The position numbers were made by a program, and so were the translations under genes. Shown here in pieces: positions 8,799 to 15,218 of a stretch of DNA of 41,361 nt (position 1 is the stretch's first letter; every line of letters begins with the position of its first letter). Source of the DNA: a candidate division WOR-1 bacterium RIFCSPHIGHO2_01_FULL_53_15 (GTDB lineage: Bacteria; Margulisbacteria; WOR-1; O2-12-FULL-45-9; XYB2-FULL-48-7); assembly GCA_001772335.1 (NCBI GenBank), contig METM01000004.1:1-41361 (forward strand), given 5' to 3'. The notes beneath the pieces are model-generated. The model saw only the letters and a program-made list of their open reading frames with translations, did not search any database and was not told the origin of the DNA.

Positions 8799-9139
8799 TT
8801 AAACGTGAATACGGTGATTATCTGCAGGATATCTTTGATTCAATAAATGACATTGATAAATTTATTAGTGAAATGAGCTTTGATGAATTTACTCATGATA
8901 AAAAAACGTTGAACGCGGTAGTAAGGAGCATCGAGATAATAGGAGAGGCGACAAAGAAGATCCCAAAATCTATCACGGCCAAGTATCATAATATTCCATG
9001 GAAGAAAATGGCTGGCATGCGGGATAAGCTTATTCATGAATATTTTGGCGTAGATGTCGGCATCCTCTGGAAAGTCGCCAAAGAAGAAATTCCCCCGCTG
9101 AAGACGGAAATTCAGCAAATCCTGAAAACATTCTCCTGA
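8795..9139 (+). CDS. hepT: HepT-like HEPN ribonuclease toxin (DUF86)
   Basis: This 114-residue all-alpha HEPN-domain protein carries the motif RDKLIHEY at residues 76-83, matching RX4HXY: R76 and H81 are the RNase residues and Y83 is the tyrosine modified by MntA in studied systems. It is likely an RNase toxin kept inactive by its partner. Its stop codon overlaps the recR ATG by one base (TGATG), so recR translation is now coupled to the toxin gene. Composition is A+T-rich like mntA. Confidence 0.93.
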   Translation: MIKREYGDYLQDIFDSINDIDKFISEMSFDEFTHDKKTLNAVVRSIEIIGEATKKIPKSITAKYHNIPWKKMAGMRDKLIHEYFGVDVGILWKVAKEEIPPLKTEIQQILKTFS

Positions 9140-9207
9140 TGTACGCCGAGTCATTCGCTAAACTTATAACAGAACTCCAGAAACTCCCCGGCATCGGGCC
9201 TAAGTCG
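9139..9207 (+). repeat. Distal copy of the 69-bp direct repeat (start of intact recR)
   Basis: This is the partner of 8400-8468. It supplies codons 1-23 of the functional recR and differs from the proximal copy at two synonymous third positions. The upstream base context (end of hepT) is unrelated to that of the proximal copy. Confidence 0.95.
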
Positions 9208-9735
9208 GCTCAGCGGCTGGCCTTTCACCTCCTTGGCACGTCAAGGAAGAGCATTGATGAGCTGGCCGCCGCCATGGTCCTGGTCAAGGAACGGATGAGA
9301 TACTGCTCCGTTTGCTATAACATCACCGATATCGATCCCTGCGCCGTCTGCGCCGATACTTCGCGTGACGACGGGCTCCTCTGTGTCGTGGCCGAGCCCA
9401 AAGACCTGGTGGCGATCGAGAGGAGCGGAGTGTATAATGGTAAGTATCACGTCCTGGGCGGGGTCATCTCGCCGCTCGACGGGATCGAGCCGGAGAGCTT
9501 GCGGATCAAAGAGCTGATCAACCGGCTGAAGCAGGAGACGATCAGTGAGCTGGTCCTGGCGATCAATCCGACGACCGAGGGTGAGGCGACGAGCTTCTAT
9601 CTCACCCGCCTGATCAAGCCGTTAGGGGTCAAGCTGACGCGCATCGCCTTCGGCCTGCCGGTGGGAGCGGACATGGATTACGCCGACCCGGCCACGCTAT
9701 CTAAATCCCTTGAAGGGAGAAGAGAGGTTGTCTAA
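9139..9735 (+). CDS. recR: Recombination mediator RecR
   Basis: RecR, 198 residues and full length, acts with RecF/RecO to load RecA at gaps. The helix-hairpin-helix spans residues 15-32 (LPGIGPKSAQRLAF), the C4 zinc finger uses C56, C59, C68 and C71, and the Toprim domain begins LLCVVAEPKD with its glutamate at 86. The start codon overlaps the hepT stop by one base, and no ribosome site separate from hepT coding sequence is evident. Its native 5' end and promoter now sit 739 bp upstream, so expression probably depends on mntA-hepT read-through. The downstream YIP1-like gene begins directly after the stop. Confidence 0.95.
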   Translation: MYAESFAKLITELQKLPGIGPKSAQRLAFHLLGTSRKSIDELAAAMVLVKERMRYCSVCYNITDIDPCAVCADTSRDDGLLCVVAEPKDLVAIERSGVYNGKYHVLGGVISPLDGIEPESLRIKELINRLKQETISELVLAINPTTEGEATSFYLTRLIKPLGVKLTRIAFGLPVGADMDYADPATLSKSLEGRREVV

Positions 9736-10440
9736 ATGATAAAAGCGTTGAAGGAATACTTCGTCGAATGGTGGATAATAATCGCCCGGCCTATTCTGTT
9801 TTACACAAAGTTAAAGGAAGAGAGCTGGAAAGAGCAGAGCCTGACTTTTCTGCTTTTTTCCTCATGGATACTGGCGGCCGCTTTTTCGCTGGCGATCTTC
9901 ATCGTCCAGTATCTGCCGATCGGCGCCACGCTGGTGACCGGCATTATCGGCTTTAAATTTCTCTTGATCACGCCGGTTATACTCACGCTGGCCTTTGCTT
10001 TTTATATGATCACTCTCCTGATCGTGGGCGGCGTATTATCAATATTATTCGGCGCCGCGTTCTACGCGATCGGCTTCATATTACATTATATATACCTGGC
10101 TTTTGGCGGCCAGGGGCGCCTCAACCGGATGATCCAGAGCTCGTTTTACAGCAGCGCCGTTGTCCTCTTCCTGGCCCTGCCGGCGGCCTTTGCCGTCGTG
10201 ACGCGCTACGGCTGGCTGGAGCTCTCCCTGTTCGCGGTCGGCTTCAACATCGTCTATGTTTTTATCGCCGTCTACGTTTACGGCCTCTGGGCGGTCGCGG
10301 GGCGCAAGACCTACGGCGTCGCCAAATGGCGGGCGTTCGCCGGCGCGCTTGTTCCCGTCGTCCTGTTATTGATTTTTGGTTTTATTTTTGATAAAATCGG
10401 TTTAAGAAAGCTGGAAGCATGGATAGCACCCTTGAAATAA
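9736..10440 (+). CDS. YIP1-family membrane protein
   Basis: This is a 234-residue integral membrane protein with about five hydrophobic helices (roughly 40-60, 65-90, 95-125, 145-165, 170-190 and 205-225). Its N-terminus (EYFVEWWIIIARPILFYTKL) resembles the entry segment of bacterial YIP1-family proteins. These have no established biochemical role in bacteria. The gene starts right after the recR stop and overlaps the next oxidoreductase gene by 22 nt, so it belongs to the same transcript. No functional link to the oxidoreductase is evident. Confidence 0.7.
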   Translation: MIKALKEYFVEWWIIIARPILFYTKLKEESWKEQSLTFLLFSSWILAAAFSLAIFIVQYLPIGATLVTGIIGFKFLLITPVILTLAFAFYMITLLIVGGVLSILFGAAFYAIGFILHYIYLAFGGQGRLNRMIQSSFYSSAVVLFLALPAAFAVVTRYGWLELSLFAVGFNIVYVFIAVYVYGLWAVAGRKTYGVAKWRAFAGALVPVVLLLIFGFIFDKIGLRKLEAWIAPLK

Positions 10441-10997
10441 GATGGCACGGACGGGGCGGGCAGGGAGCCAAGACAGCCGCACTACTTCTCGGCGAAGCCG
10501 CGATGTCCCTTGGAAAATATATTCAGGCCTTCCCGGAATACGGGCCGGAGCGCATGGGCGCCCCGGTGGCTTCGTTTAACAGAATTTCCGATAAACCGAT
10601 CACTCTCCACTCCGGCATCACCAATCCCTCGATCGTCCTGGTCCTTGACCACACGCTGATCGACTCGATCGATGTCACCGCCGGCCTGCCGGCGGACGGC
10701 AAGCTGATCATCAATACCGCGCTGGCCCCCGCGGATATCCGCAAAGAATTGAAGCTCAAAGGGAGCAGGGTCTTTACGATCGACGCGTCAAAGATCTCAA
10801 ACGAGACGATCGGCCGGGACATTCCCAACACCCCGATGCTCGGGGCGCTGGTCAAGGTTTCCGGTTTTTTAAAGATAGAAGATGTTCTGAAAGATCTCGA
10901 GACAAAACTCAAGAAGAAATTTGCCTCAAAACCCGAGATCGTGGCGGGCAATCTCGACGCGGTCAAGCGCGCCCACGCGGAGGTCATGGCTGAATGA
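10419..10997 (+). CDS. porG: 2-oxoacid:ferredoxin oxidoreductase, gamma subunit
   Basis: The gamma subunit is 192 residues. The glycine-rich start WHGRGGQGAKTAALLL and the segment FPEYGPERMGAPV are hallmarks of the POR gamma domain. It binds with the alpha, beta and delta subunits to form a four-subunit enzyme that oxidises a 2-oxoacid (pyruvate most likely) to acyl-CoA, CO2 and reduced ferredoxin. It overlaps the preceding membrane-protein gene by 22 nt and porD by 4 nt. Gene order gamma-delta-alpha-beta is that of the archaeal-type enzyme. Substrate choice between pyruvate and branched-chain 2-oxoacids is not settled by sequence. Confidence 0.92.
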   Translation: MDSTLEIRWHGRGGQGAKTAALLLGEAAMSLGKYIQAFPEYGPERMGAPVASFNRISDKPITLHSGITNPSIVLVLDHTLIDSIDVTAGLPADGKLIINTALAPADIRKELKLKGSRVFTIDASKISNETIGRDIPNTPMLGALVKVSGFLKIEDVLKDLETKLKKKFASKPEIVAGNLDAVKRAHAEVMAE

Positions 10998-11287
10998 GCG
11001 AAGCAAAGAAGCCGGGCTGGCGAGAGTTGCCTGAAGCCGATGTTTTGGCGGCGGGCACGGCGGATAAATTCCACACGGGCGGTTGGCGCTCGGAGCGCCC
11101 CCGCTGGATACCCGAAACCTGCATCCAGTGCATGATCTGCTGGATCGCCTGCCCGGACGTCGCCGTCACGACCAAAGACGGCAAAATGACCGGCTTTGAT
11201 TATGACCACTGCAAGGGCTGCGGCATTTGCGCTTTCGAGTGCCCCACGAAACCTAATTCCATAGTCATGGAGCTGGAGAAAAAATAA
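10994..11287 (+). CDS. porD: 2-oxoacid:ferredoxin oxidoreductase, delta (ferredoxin) subunit
   Basis: The delta subunit is a 97-residue two-[4Fe-4S] ferredoxin. Cluster ligands are C43, C46, C49, C53 (CIQCMICWIACP) and C73, C76, C79, C83 (CKGCGICAFECP). The N-terminal 40 residues form the arm that packs against the other subunits in this family. It overlaps porG by 4 nt and porA by 1 nt. It passes electrons from the thiamine centre to external ferredoxin. Confidence 0.94.
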   Translation: MSEAKKPGWRELPEADVLAAGTADKFHTGGWRSERPRWIPETCIQCMICWIACPDVAVTTKDGKMTGFDYDHCKGCGICAFECPTKPNSIVMELEKK

Positions 11288-12453
11288 TGCCAACAGCAGC
11301 CAAGACAGGCAATGAAGCGATGGCGGAGGCGATGCGCCAGATCAATCCGGACGTCGTGGCGGCTTATCCGATCACGCCGGCGACCGAGATCGTCATGATC
11401 TTTGCTTCATTTGTCGCTGACGGCCTCGTTGATACAGAATATATCCCGGTCGAGTCGGAGCACTCGGCCATGTCGGCCTGCGTCGGGGCCTCGGCCGCGG
11501 GCGCGCGGGTCATGACCGGCACCTCTTCCCAGGGCTTGGCCTTGATGTACGAGATACTGCCGATCGCGTCGGCCCTGCGCCTGCCTATTATTATGTCCGA
11601 CGTCAACCGGGCGCTCTCCGGGCCGATCAATATCCACTGCGACCACAGCGACACGATGGCCGCGCGCGATTTCGGCTGGATCCAGATCTTTTCCGAGAAC
11701 GCCCAAGAGGCCTATGACAATCTGATCCAGGCGGTGCGGATCGCCGAGCATCCCAAAGTTAAACTGCCGACGATGGTGACGACCGACGGCTTCATCATCA
11801 GCCATTGCCTGGAAAAGATTGAAATACTTGAGGATGCCCAAGCAAAGCAGTTTGTCGGAGAGAGAAAAGCGGAAGTTTCGCTCCTCGACGTTGAACATCC
11901 GGTGACGCTTGGCGCGCTTGACTTGCCGGACTATTATTTTGAGCACAAGCTGCAGGTGGCGGAGGCGATGCGTCAGGCCAGCCAACATATTCTCGAAATC
12001 GCCAAAGAATTCGAGCAGCAGACCGGCCGTAAATACGATCTGATCGAAAATTACAAATTAGACGACGCGGAGATCGCGATCGTCGCCCTCGGCTCGACCG
12101 CCGGCACGACCAAGGCGGTGGTCGATGAACTGCGGTCAAAAGGGGTCAAGGCCGGCTTATTGAAGATCCGGGTCTTTCGGCCGTTCCCGGCGGAAGCGCT
12201 CGCCAAAGCGCTGGCCAATGTCGCGGCTGTAGCTGTTCTTGACCGCGCCGATTCATACAGCGCCCAGGGTGGCCCGGTCTATACCGAGATCAGTTCCGCT
12301 CTTTACGGCAAAACTAAAGCCCCCAAACTTATTAATTATGTTTATGGCCTGGGCGGACGCGACGTGACCATTGATGATATCAGGGGAGTATTTTCTGACC
12401 TGCAAAAGATCGATAAAATGCCGACATTCAATTATTTTGGAGTGAGGGAATAA
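11287..12453 (+). CDS. porA: 2-oxoacid:ferredoxin oxidoreductase, alpha subunit
   Basis: The alpha subunit is 388 residues. The start KTGNEAMAEAMRQINPDVVAAYPITPATEIV is the typical alpha-subunit entry, and the conserved patterns VESEHSAMSACVGA and ALRLPIIMSDVNRALSGP follow. The C-terminal part (from about 265) is the transketolase-C-like domain with VALGSTAGTTKAVVDEL. It overlaps porD and porB by 1 nt each, which favours equal expression of the subunits. Length is normal for the family. Confidence 0.94.
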   Translation: MPTAAKTGNEAMAEAMRQINPDVVAAYPITPATEIVMIFASFVADGLVDTEYIPVESEHSAMSACVGASAAGARVMTGTSSQGLALMYEILPIASALRLPIIMSDVNRALSGPINIHCDHSDTMAARDFGWIQIFSENAQEAYDNLIQAVRIAEHPKVKLPTMVTTDGFIISHCLEKIEILEDAQAKQFVGERKAEVSLLDVEHPVTLGALDLPDYYFEHKLQVAEAMRQASQHILEIAKEFEQQTGRKYDLIENYKLDDAEIAIVALGSTAGTTKAVVDELRSKGVKAGLLKIRVFRPFPAEALAKALANVAAVAVLDRADSYSAQGGPVYTEISSALYGKTKAPKLINYVYGLGGRDVTIDDIRGVFSDLQKIDKMPTFNYFGVRE

Positions 12454-13406
12454 TGGCAACGTTAAAAGAACTTGTCCTGCGCGAGAGCCCGATCACCGGC
12501 GGCCATCGCGCCTGCGCCGGCTGCGGCTTTCCGCAGATAATCAGGATCGTCCTGATGGCAGCCAAAGACCCGGTTGTCGTCATAGCGGCGACCGGCTGTC
12601 TGGAAGTCACGACGACAATTTATCCTTATTCCGCCTGGAATGTCCCGTTTCTCCACAATGCTTTTGAGAACGCGGCGGCGACCGCTTCCGGCGTTGAAGC
12701 GGCTTATGAAGCCCTTTTGCGCAAAGGCAAGCTGAAAGGCAAGATCAATGTCGTGGCCTTCGGCGGCGACGGCGGCACGTACGACATCGGCTTCCAGTCG
12801 CTCTCCGGCGCCATGGAGCGCGGCCACAATCTGCTTTACGTCTGCTATAACAACGAGGGCTACATGAATACCGGCGTCCAGCGCTCGGGCGCGACCCCGC
12901 GCGGCGCCAGCACCACGACCGAGCCGGCCGGCAAAGTCAGGCAGGGGAAGGTCCGCCCGCGCAAAGACCTGACCGCCATCATGGCGGCGCACGACCTGCC
13001 CTATGTCGCCCAGGCCAGCGTCGGCTATTACATGGATCTTTTAAAGAAGGCCGAAAAGGCCTTTTCGATCGAAGGGCCGAAATTTCTCAATGTCCTCCAG
13101 CCGTGCCGCCTCGGCTGGCCGTACAAACCTGAGTTGACGTTTGAGCTTGGCCGGCTCGCGGTGCAGACGGCGATCTGGCCGCTTTATGAAGTCGAAAACG
13201 GCAAGTGGAAGCTGACCATGAAGCCGCGGGAGAAGAAACCGATCACCGAATTCATGAAACATCAGGACCGCTTCCGGCATCTTTTCCGGCCCGGCAACGA
13301 AGAACTGCTGGCCGACCTGCAGACCGAAGTCGACCGGAACTGGCAAACCTTATTGGAGAAATGCCTGCCTGCCGGACAGGCAGGCGGTGAAGGAGGAAGC
13401 AAATGA
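12453..13406 (+). CDS. porB: 2-oxoacid:ferredoxin oxidoreductase, beta (thiamine diphosphate) subunit
   Basis: The beta subunit is 317 residues. The thiamine-binding motif FGGDGGTYDIGFQSLSGAMERG and the continuing YNNEGYMNTGVQRSG are intact, and the N-terminal CAGCGFP Cys pair with the later C50 region can hold the cluster seen in related enzymes. The last about 12 residues (CLPAGQAGGEGGSK) come from an inserted palindrome (13363-13385) and are not part of the conserved fold. It overlaps hup by 4 nt. This subunit carries the active site of the complex. Confidence 0.94.
   Translation: MATLKELVLRESPITGGHRACAGCGFPQIIRIVLMAAKDPVVVIAATGCLEVTTTIYPYSAWNVPFLHNAFENAAATASGVEAAYEALLRKGKLKGKINVVAFGGDGGTYDIGFQSLSGAMERGHNLLYVCYNNEGYMNTGVQRSGATPRGASTTTEPAGKVRQGKVRPRKDLTAIMAAHDLPYVAQASVGYYMDLLKKAEKAFSIEGPKFLNVLQPCRLGWPYKPELTFELGRLAVQTAIWPLYEVENGKWKLTMKPREKKPITEFMKHQDRFRHLFRPGNEELLADLQTEVDRNWQTLLEKCLPAGQAGGEGGSK
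13363..13385. repeat. Palindromic CCTGCC-type repeat at the 3' end of porB
   Basis: A perfect 9-bp inverted repeat, GCCTGCCTG and CAGGCAGGC, with a 5-nt loop CCGGA, lies in frame in the last codons of porB. The encoded LPAGQAG string adds a non-conserved tail. Related GCCTGCCGG...TAGG sequence occurs at the end of hup and upstream of rfbC, so this is one copy of a small interspersed repeat. Confidence 0.85.
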
Positions 13407-13693
13407 ACAAGAAACAGCTGGCGGGAAAAGTCGCGGGTAAGTCCGATCTCTCAAAAGCGGAAGCCGAGCGGCTGATCGATACGGTCCTTGACGAGATACT
13501 CAACGCCCTGCAAAGCGGCGAAAAAGTCCGCCTGGTCGGCTTCGGTAATTTTGTCGTCAGAAAACGCAAGGGAAGAGTTGGCCGCAACCCCCAGACCGGC
13601 GCCGCTATCACGATTGGTGAATCAAAGTCGCCGGCTTTTGTCCCCGGCATCAACCTGAAAAGATCGATCAAGGGCCTGCCGGCCGGCCGGTAG
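13403..13693 (+). CDS. hup: HU-family DNA-binding protein
   Basis: This is a HU/IHF-family nucleoid protein of 96 residues. Typical features are MNKKQLAGKVA at the start, KVRLVGFGNFVVRKRKGRVGRNPQTG in the DNA-binding arm, and the C-terminal helix to about residue 90. The last residues GLPAGR derive from a palindromic repeat copy that also supplies the TAG stop. It binds and bends DNA with little sequence preference. It lies in the same run as the oxidoreductase, overlapping porB by 4 nt. Confidence 0.94.
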   Translation: MNKKQLAGKVAGKSDLSKAEAERLIDTVLDEILNALQSGEKVRLVGFGNFVVRKRKGRVGRNPQTGAAITIGESKSPAFVPGINLKRSIKGLPAGR

Positions 13694-13695
13694 GT
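13674..13695. repeat. Palindromic CCTGCC-type repeat at the 3' end of hup
   Basis: The sequence GCCTGCCGGCCGGCCGGTAGG spans the last codons and stop of hup. It shares CCTGCCGGCCGG and GGTAGG with the copy upstream of rfbC (19832-19857). It is less symmetric than the porB copy, but GC-rich hairpins are possible. Confidence 0.6.
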
Positions 13696-13697
13696 AA

Positions 13698-15218
13698 ATG
13701 AAGCCACTGCGGGAAACCGGCGAAGAGATCCAAAAACTGCTCTCTGTCCTGCCGCTTGATATCCAAAAGTCCCTCAAAGCTTCGCCCGATTTAGCCACAC
13801 TGGTCGAAGTAGTGCTGGATCTCGGCCGGCCGGCTGAAGCCCGCTTTGCCAAAAGGACCGCGCTGATCGGCGGCGCCGTCAATCAGGGCGATATCGATTT
13901 TGTGACGGCGCGCATCGGCGCCTTTTCCGGCGACAACCGGGCGGGGATCGAGGCGACGCTCCACCGTATCTCCGCCATGCGCAATCGGCCCGGCAAAGTG
14001 ATCGGCCTGACCTGCCGCGTCGGCCGCGCCATCTACGGCACTAACGACATCATCCAGGATTTTATCGAATCGGGGAAAAATATTCTCTTCATGGGGCCGC
14101 CCGGCATCGGCAAGACGACCAAACTGCGCGAGGCCGCGCGCATCCTCTCCGACAAGTTTGACAAGCGCGTGATCGTGGTCGACACCAGCAATGAGATCGC
14201 CGGCGACGGCGACATCCCGCATCCCGGCATCGGCAAGGCCCGCCGCATGCAGGTCGCTTCGCCCGAGCTCCAGCACAGGGTCATGATCGAAGCGGTCGAG
14301 AACCACATGCCCGAGGTCATTATCGTTGATGAGATCGGGACTGAGGCGGAGGCGCTGGCCTGCCGCACGATCGCCGAGCGCGGCGTCCAGCTGATCGCCA
14401 CCGCGCACGGCAATTTTCTCGATAATATCGTCAGCAACCCGACGCTCTCCGACCTGGTCGGCGGGGTGCAGTCGGTTATTTTAGGGGACGAAGAGGCCAA
14501 GCGGCGGCGCACCCAGAAAGCGATACTCGAGCGCAAAGCTCCGCCGACTTTTGATATCGCCATCGAGATCCGCGAACGCGACATGTTCGCCATCTACCAG
14601 GACGCGGCCAAGGCCGTTGACGGCAGCCTGCGCGGCCGGCCGCTTCAGCCGGAGATAAGGGTGCGCACGGCCGGCGGCAAGATTGAGGTCAAGCAGGCAG
14701 CGACCAAAACAATGCCGGAGCCGAGCGAAGCGGAGCTGGAAGAAGCCAAAAAAGAAAAAGGGCAGGGGCCGGTCAGGCTCTACCCATTCGGCGTCAACGG
14801 CCAGCAGTTGGAGCGCGCTCTGCGGGCCATGCGCCTGCCGGCGGTGATTGCTCCCGGCTTAGACGAAGCTGATCTTGTTTTGACCGTTAAATCCAAAGCG
14901 AGGCAGGGGACAAAAATCATGGTCGCGGCGCAGGAGCACAACCTGCCGGTCCACGTCATCAAGAAAAATGTTTCTTCCCAGATCGTCAAATTCCTAAAAT
15001 TCTATTTTAAGGTCGGCGGGCGGGAAGAGACGGAAGAGATCGCCCTGCGGGAAGTGGCAGACGCCATTATCGAGGTCAAAAACACGAAAAAGTCGATCGA
15101 TCTTAACCCGCAGAACTCTTACATCAGGCGGCTCCAGCATCAGAAGGTCGATGAGGCGGGGCTTAATTCTGAATCAGCCGGCGAGGAGCCGAAGCGCAGA
15201 TTACGAATTTACCCCTAG
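13698..15218 (+). CDS. AAA-type ATPase with C-terminal R3H domain (SpoIIIAA/Ycf45-like)
   Basis: This is a 506-residue P-loop ATPase. Walker A GPPGIGKTT is at 133-141, Walker B VIIVDEIG near 209-216, and a conserved HGNFL segment follows, as in the SpoIIIAA/Ycf45 group. The C-terminus from about 430 contains an R3H-like segment (SYIRRLQHQ...EPKRRLRIYP), a single-stranded nucleic-acid-binding motif, preceded by a linker rich in charged residues. Homologues are annotated as R3H nucleic-acid-binding ATPases, but the function is not known. It starts 4 nt after hup. Its 3' end overlaps the convergent nadB by 18 nt. Confidence 0.88.
   Translation: MKPLRETGEEIQKLLSVLPLDIQKSLKASPDLATLVEVVLDLGRPAEARFAKRTALIGGAVNQGDIDFVTARIGAFSGDNRAGIEATLHRISAMRNRPGKVIGLTCRVGRAIYGTNDIIQDFIESGKNILFMGPPGIGKTTKLREAARILSDKFDKRVIVVDTSNEIAGDGDIPHPGIGKARRMQVASPELQHRVMIEAVENHMPEVIIVDEIGTEAEALACRTIAERGVQLIATAHGNFLDNIVSNPTLSDLVGGVQSVILGDEEAKRRRTQKAILERKAPPTFDIAIEIRERDMFAIYQDAAKAVDGSLRGRPLQPEIRVRTAGGKIEVKQAATKTMPEPSEAELEEAKKEKGQGPVRLYPFGVNGQQLERALRAMRLPAVIAPGLDEADLVLTVKSKARQGTKIMVAAQEHNLPVHVIKKNVSSQIVKFLKFYFKVGGREETEEIALREVADAIIEVKNTKKSIDLNPQNSYIRRLQHQKVDEAGLNSESAGEEPKRRLRIYP

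Larger units (their letters stand above)
8469..9138 (+). mobile_element. mntA-hepT cassette inserted at the recR start
   Basis: The segment between the two recR repeat copies holds only mntA, hepT and a short upstream region. It is visibly richer in A+T than the flanking GC-rich genes. It contains no transposase, integrase or obvious terminal inverted repeats. The insertion is flanked by a 69-bp duplication of the target gene's first codons, so the distal copy restores a complete recR. Whether the unit moves by itself or came by recombination from a relative that already had hepT next to recR cannot be decided from one sequence. Confidence 0.7.

Noticed and set aside
8400-9207. Simple assembly duplication as the explanation for the recR repeats
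   Set aside because: The two copies differ at two positions and are joined to different unique flanks, with a complete TA pair between them. It still deserves a read-level check, but an artefact is not the best explanation.
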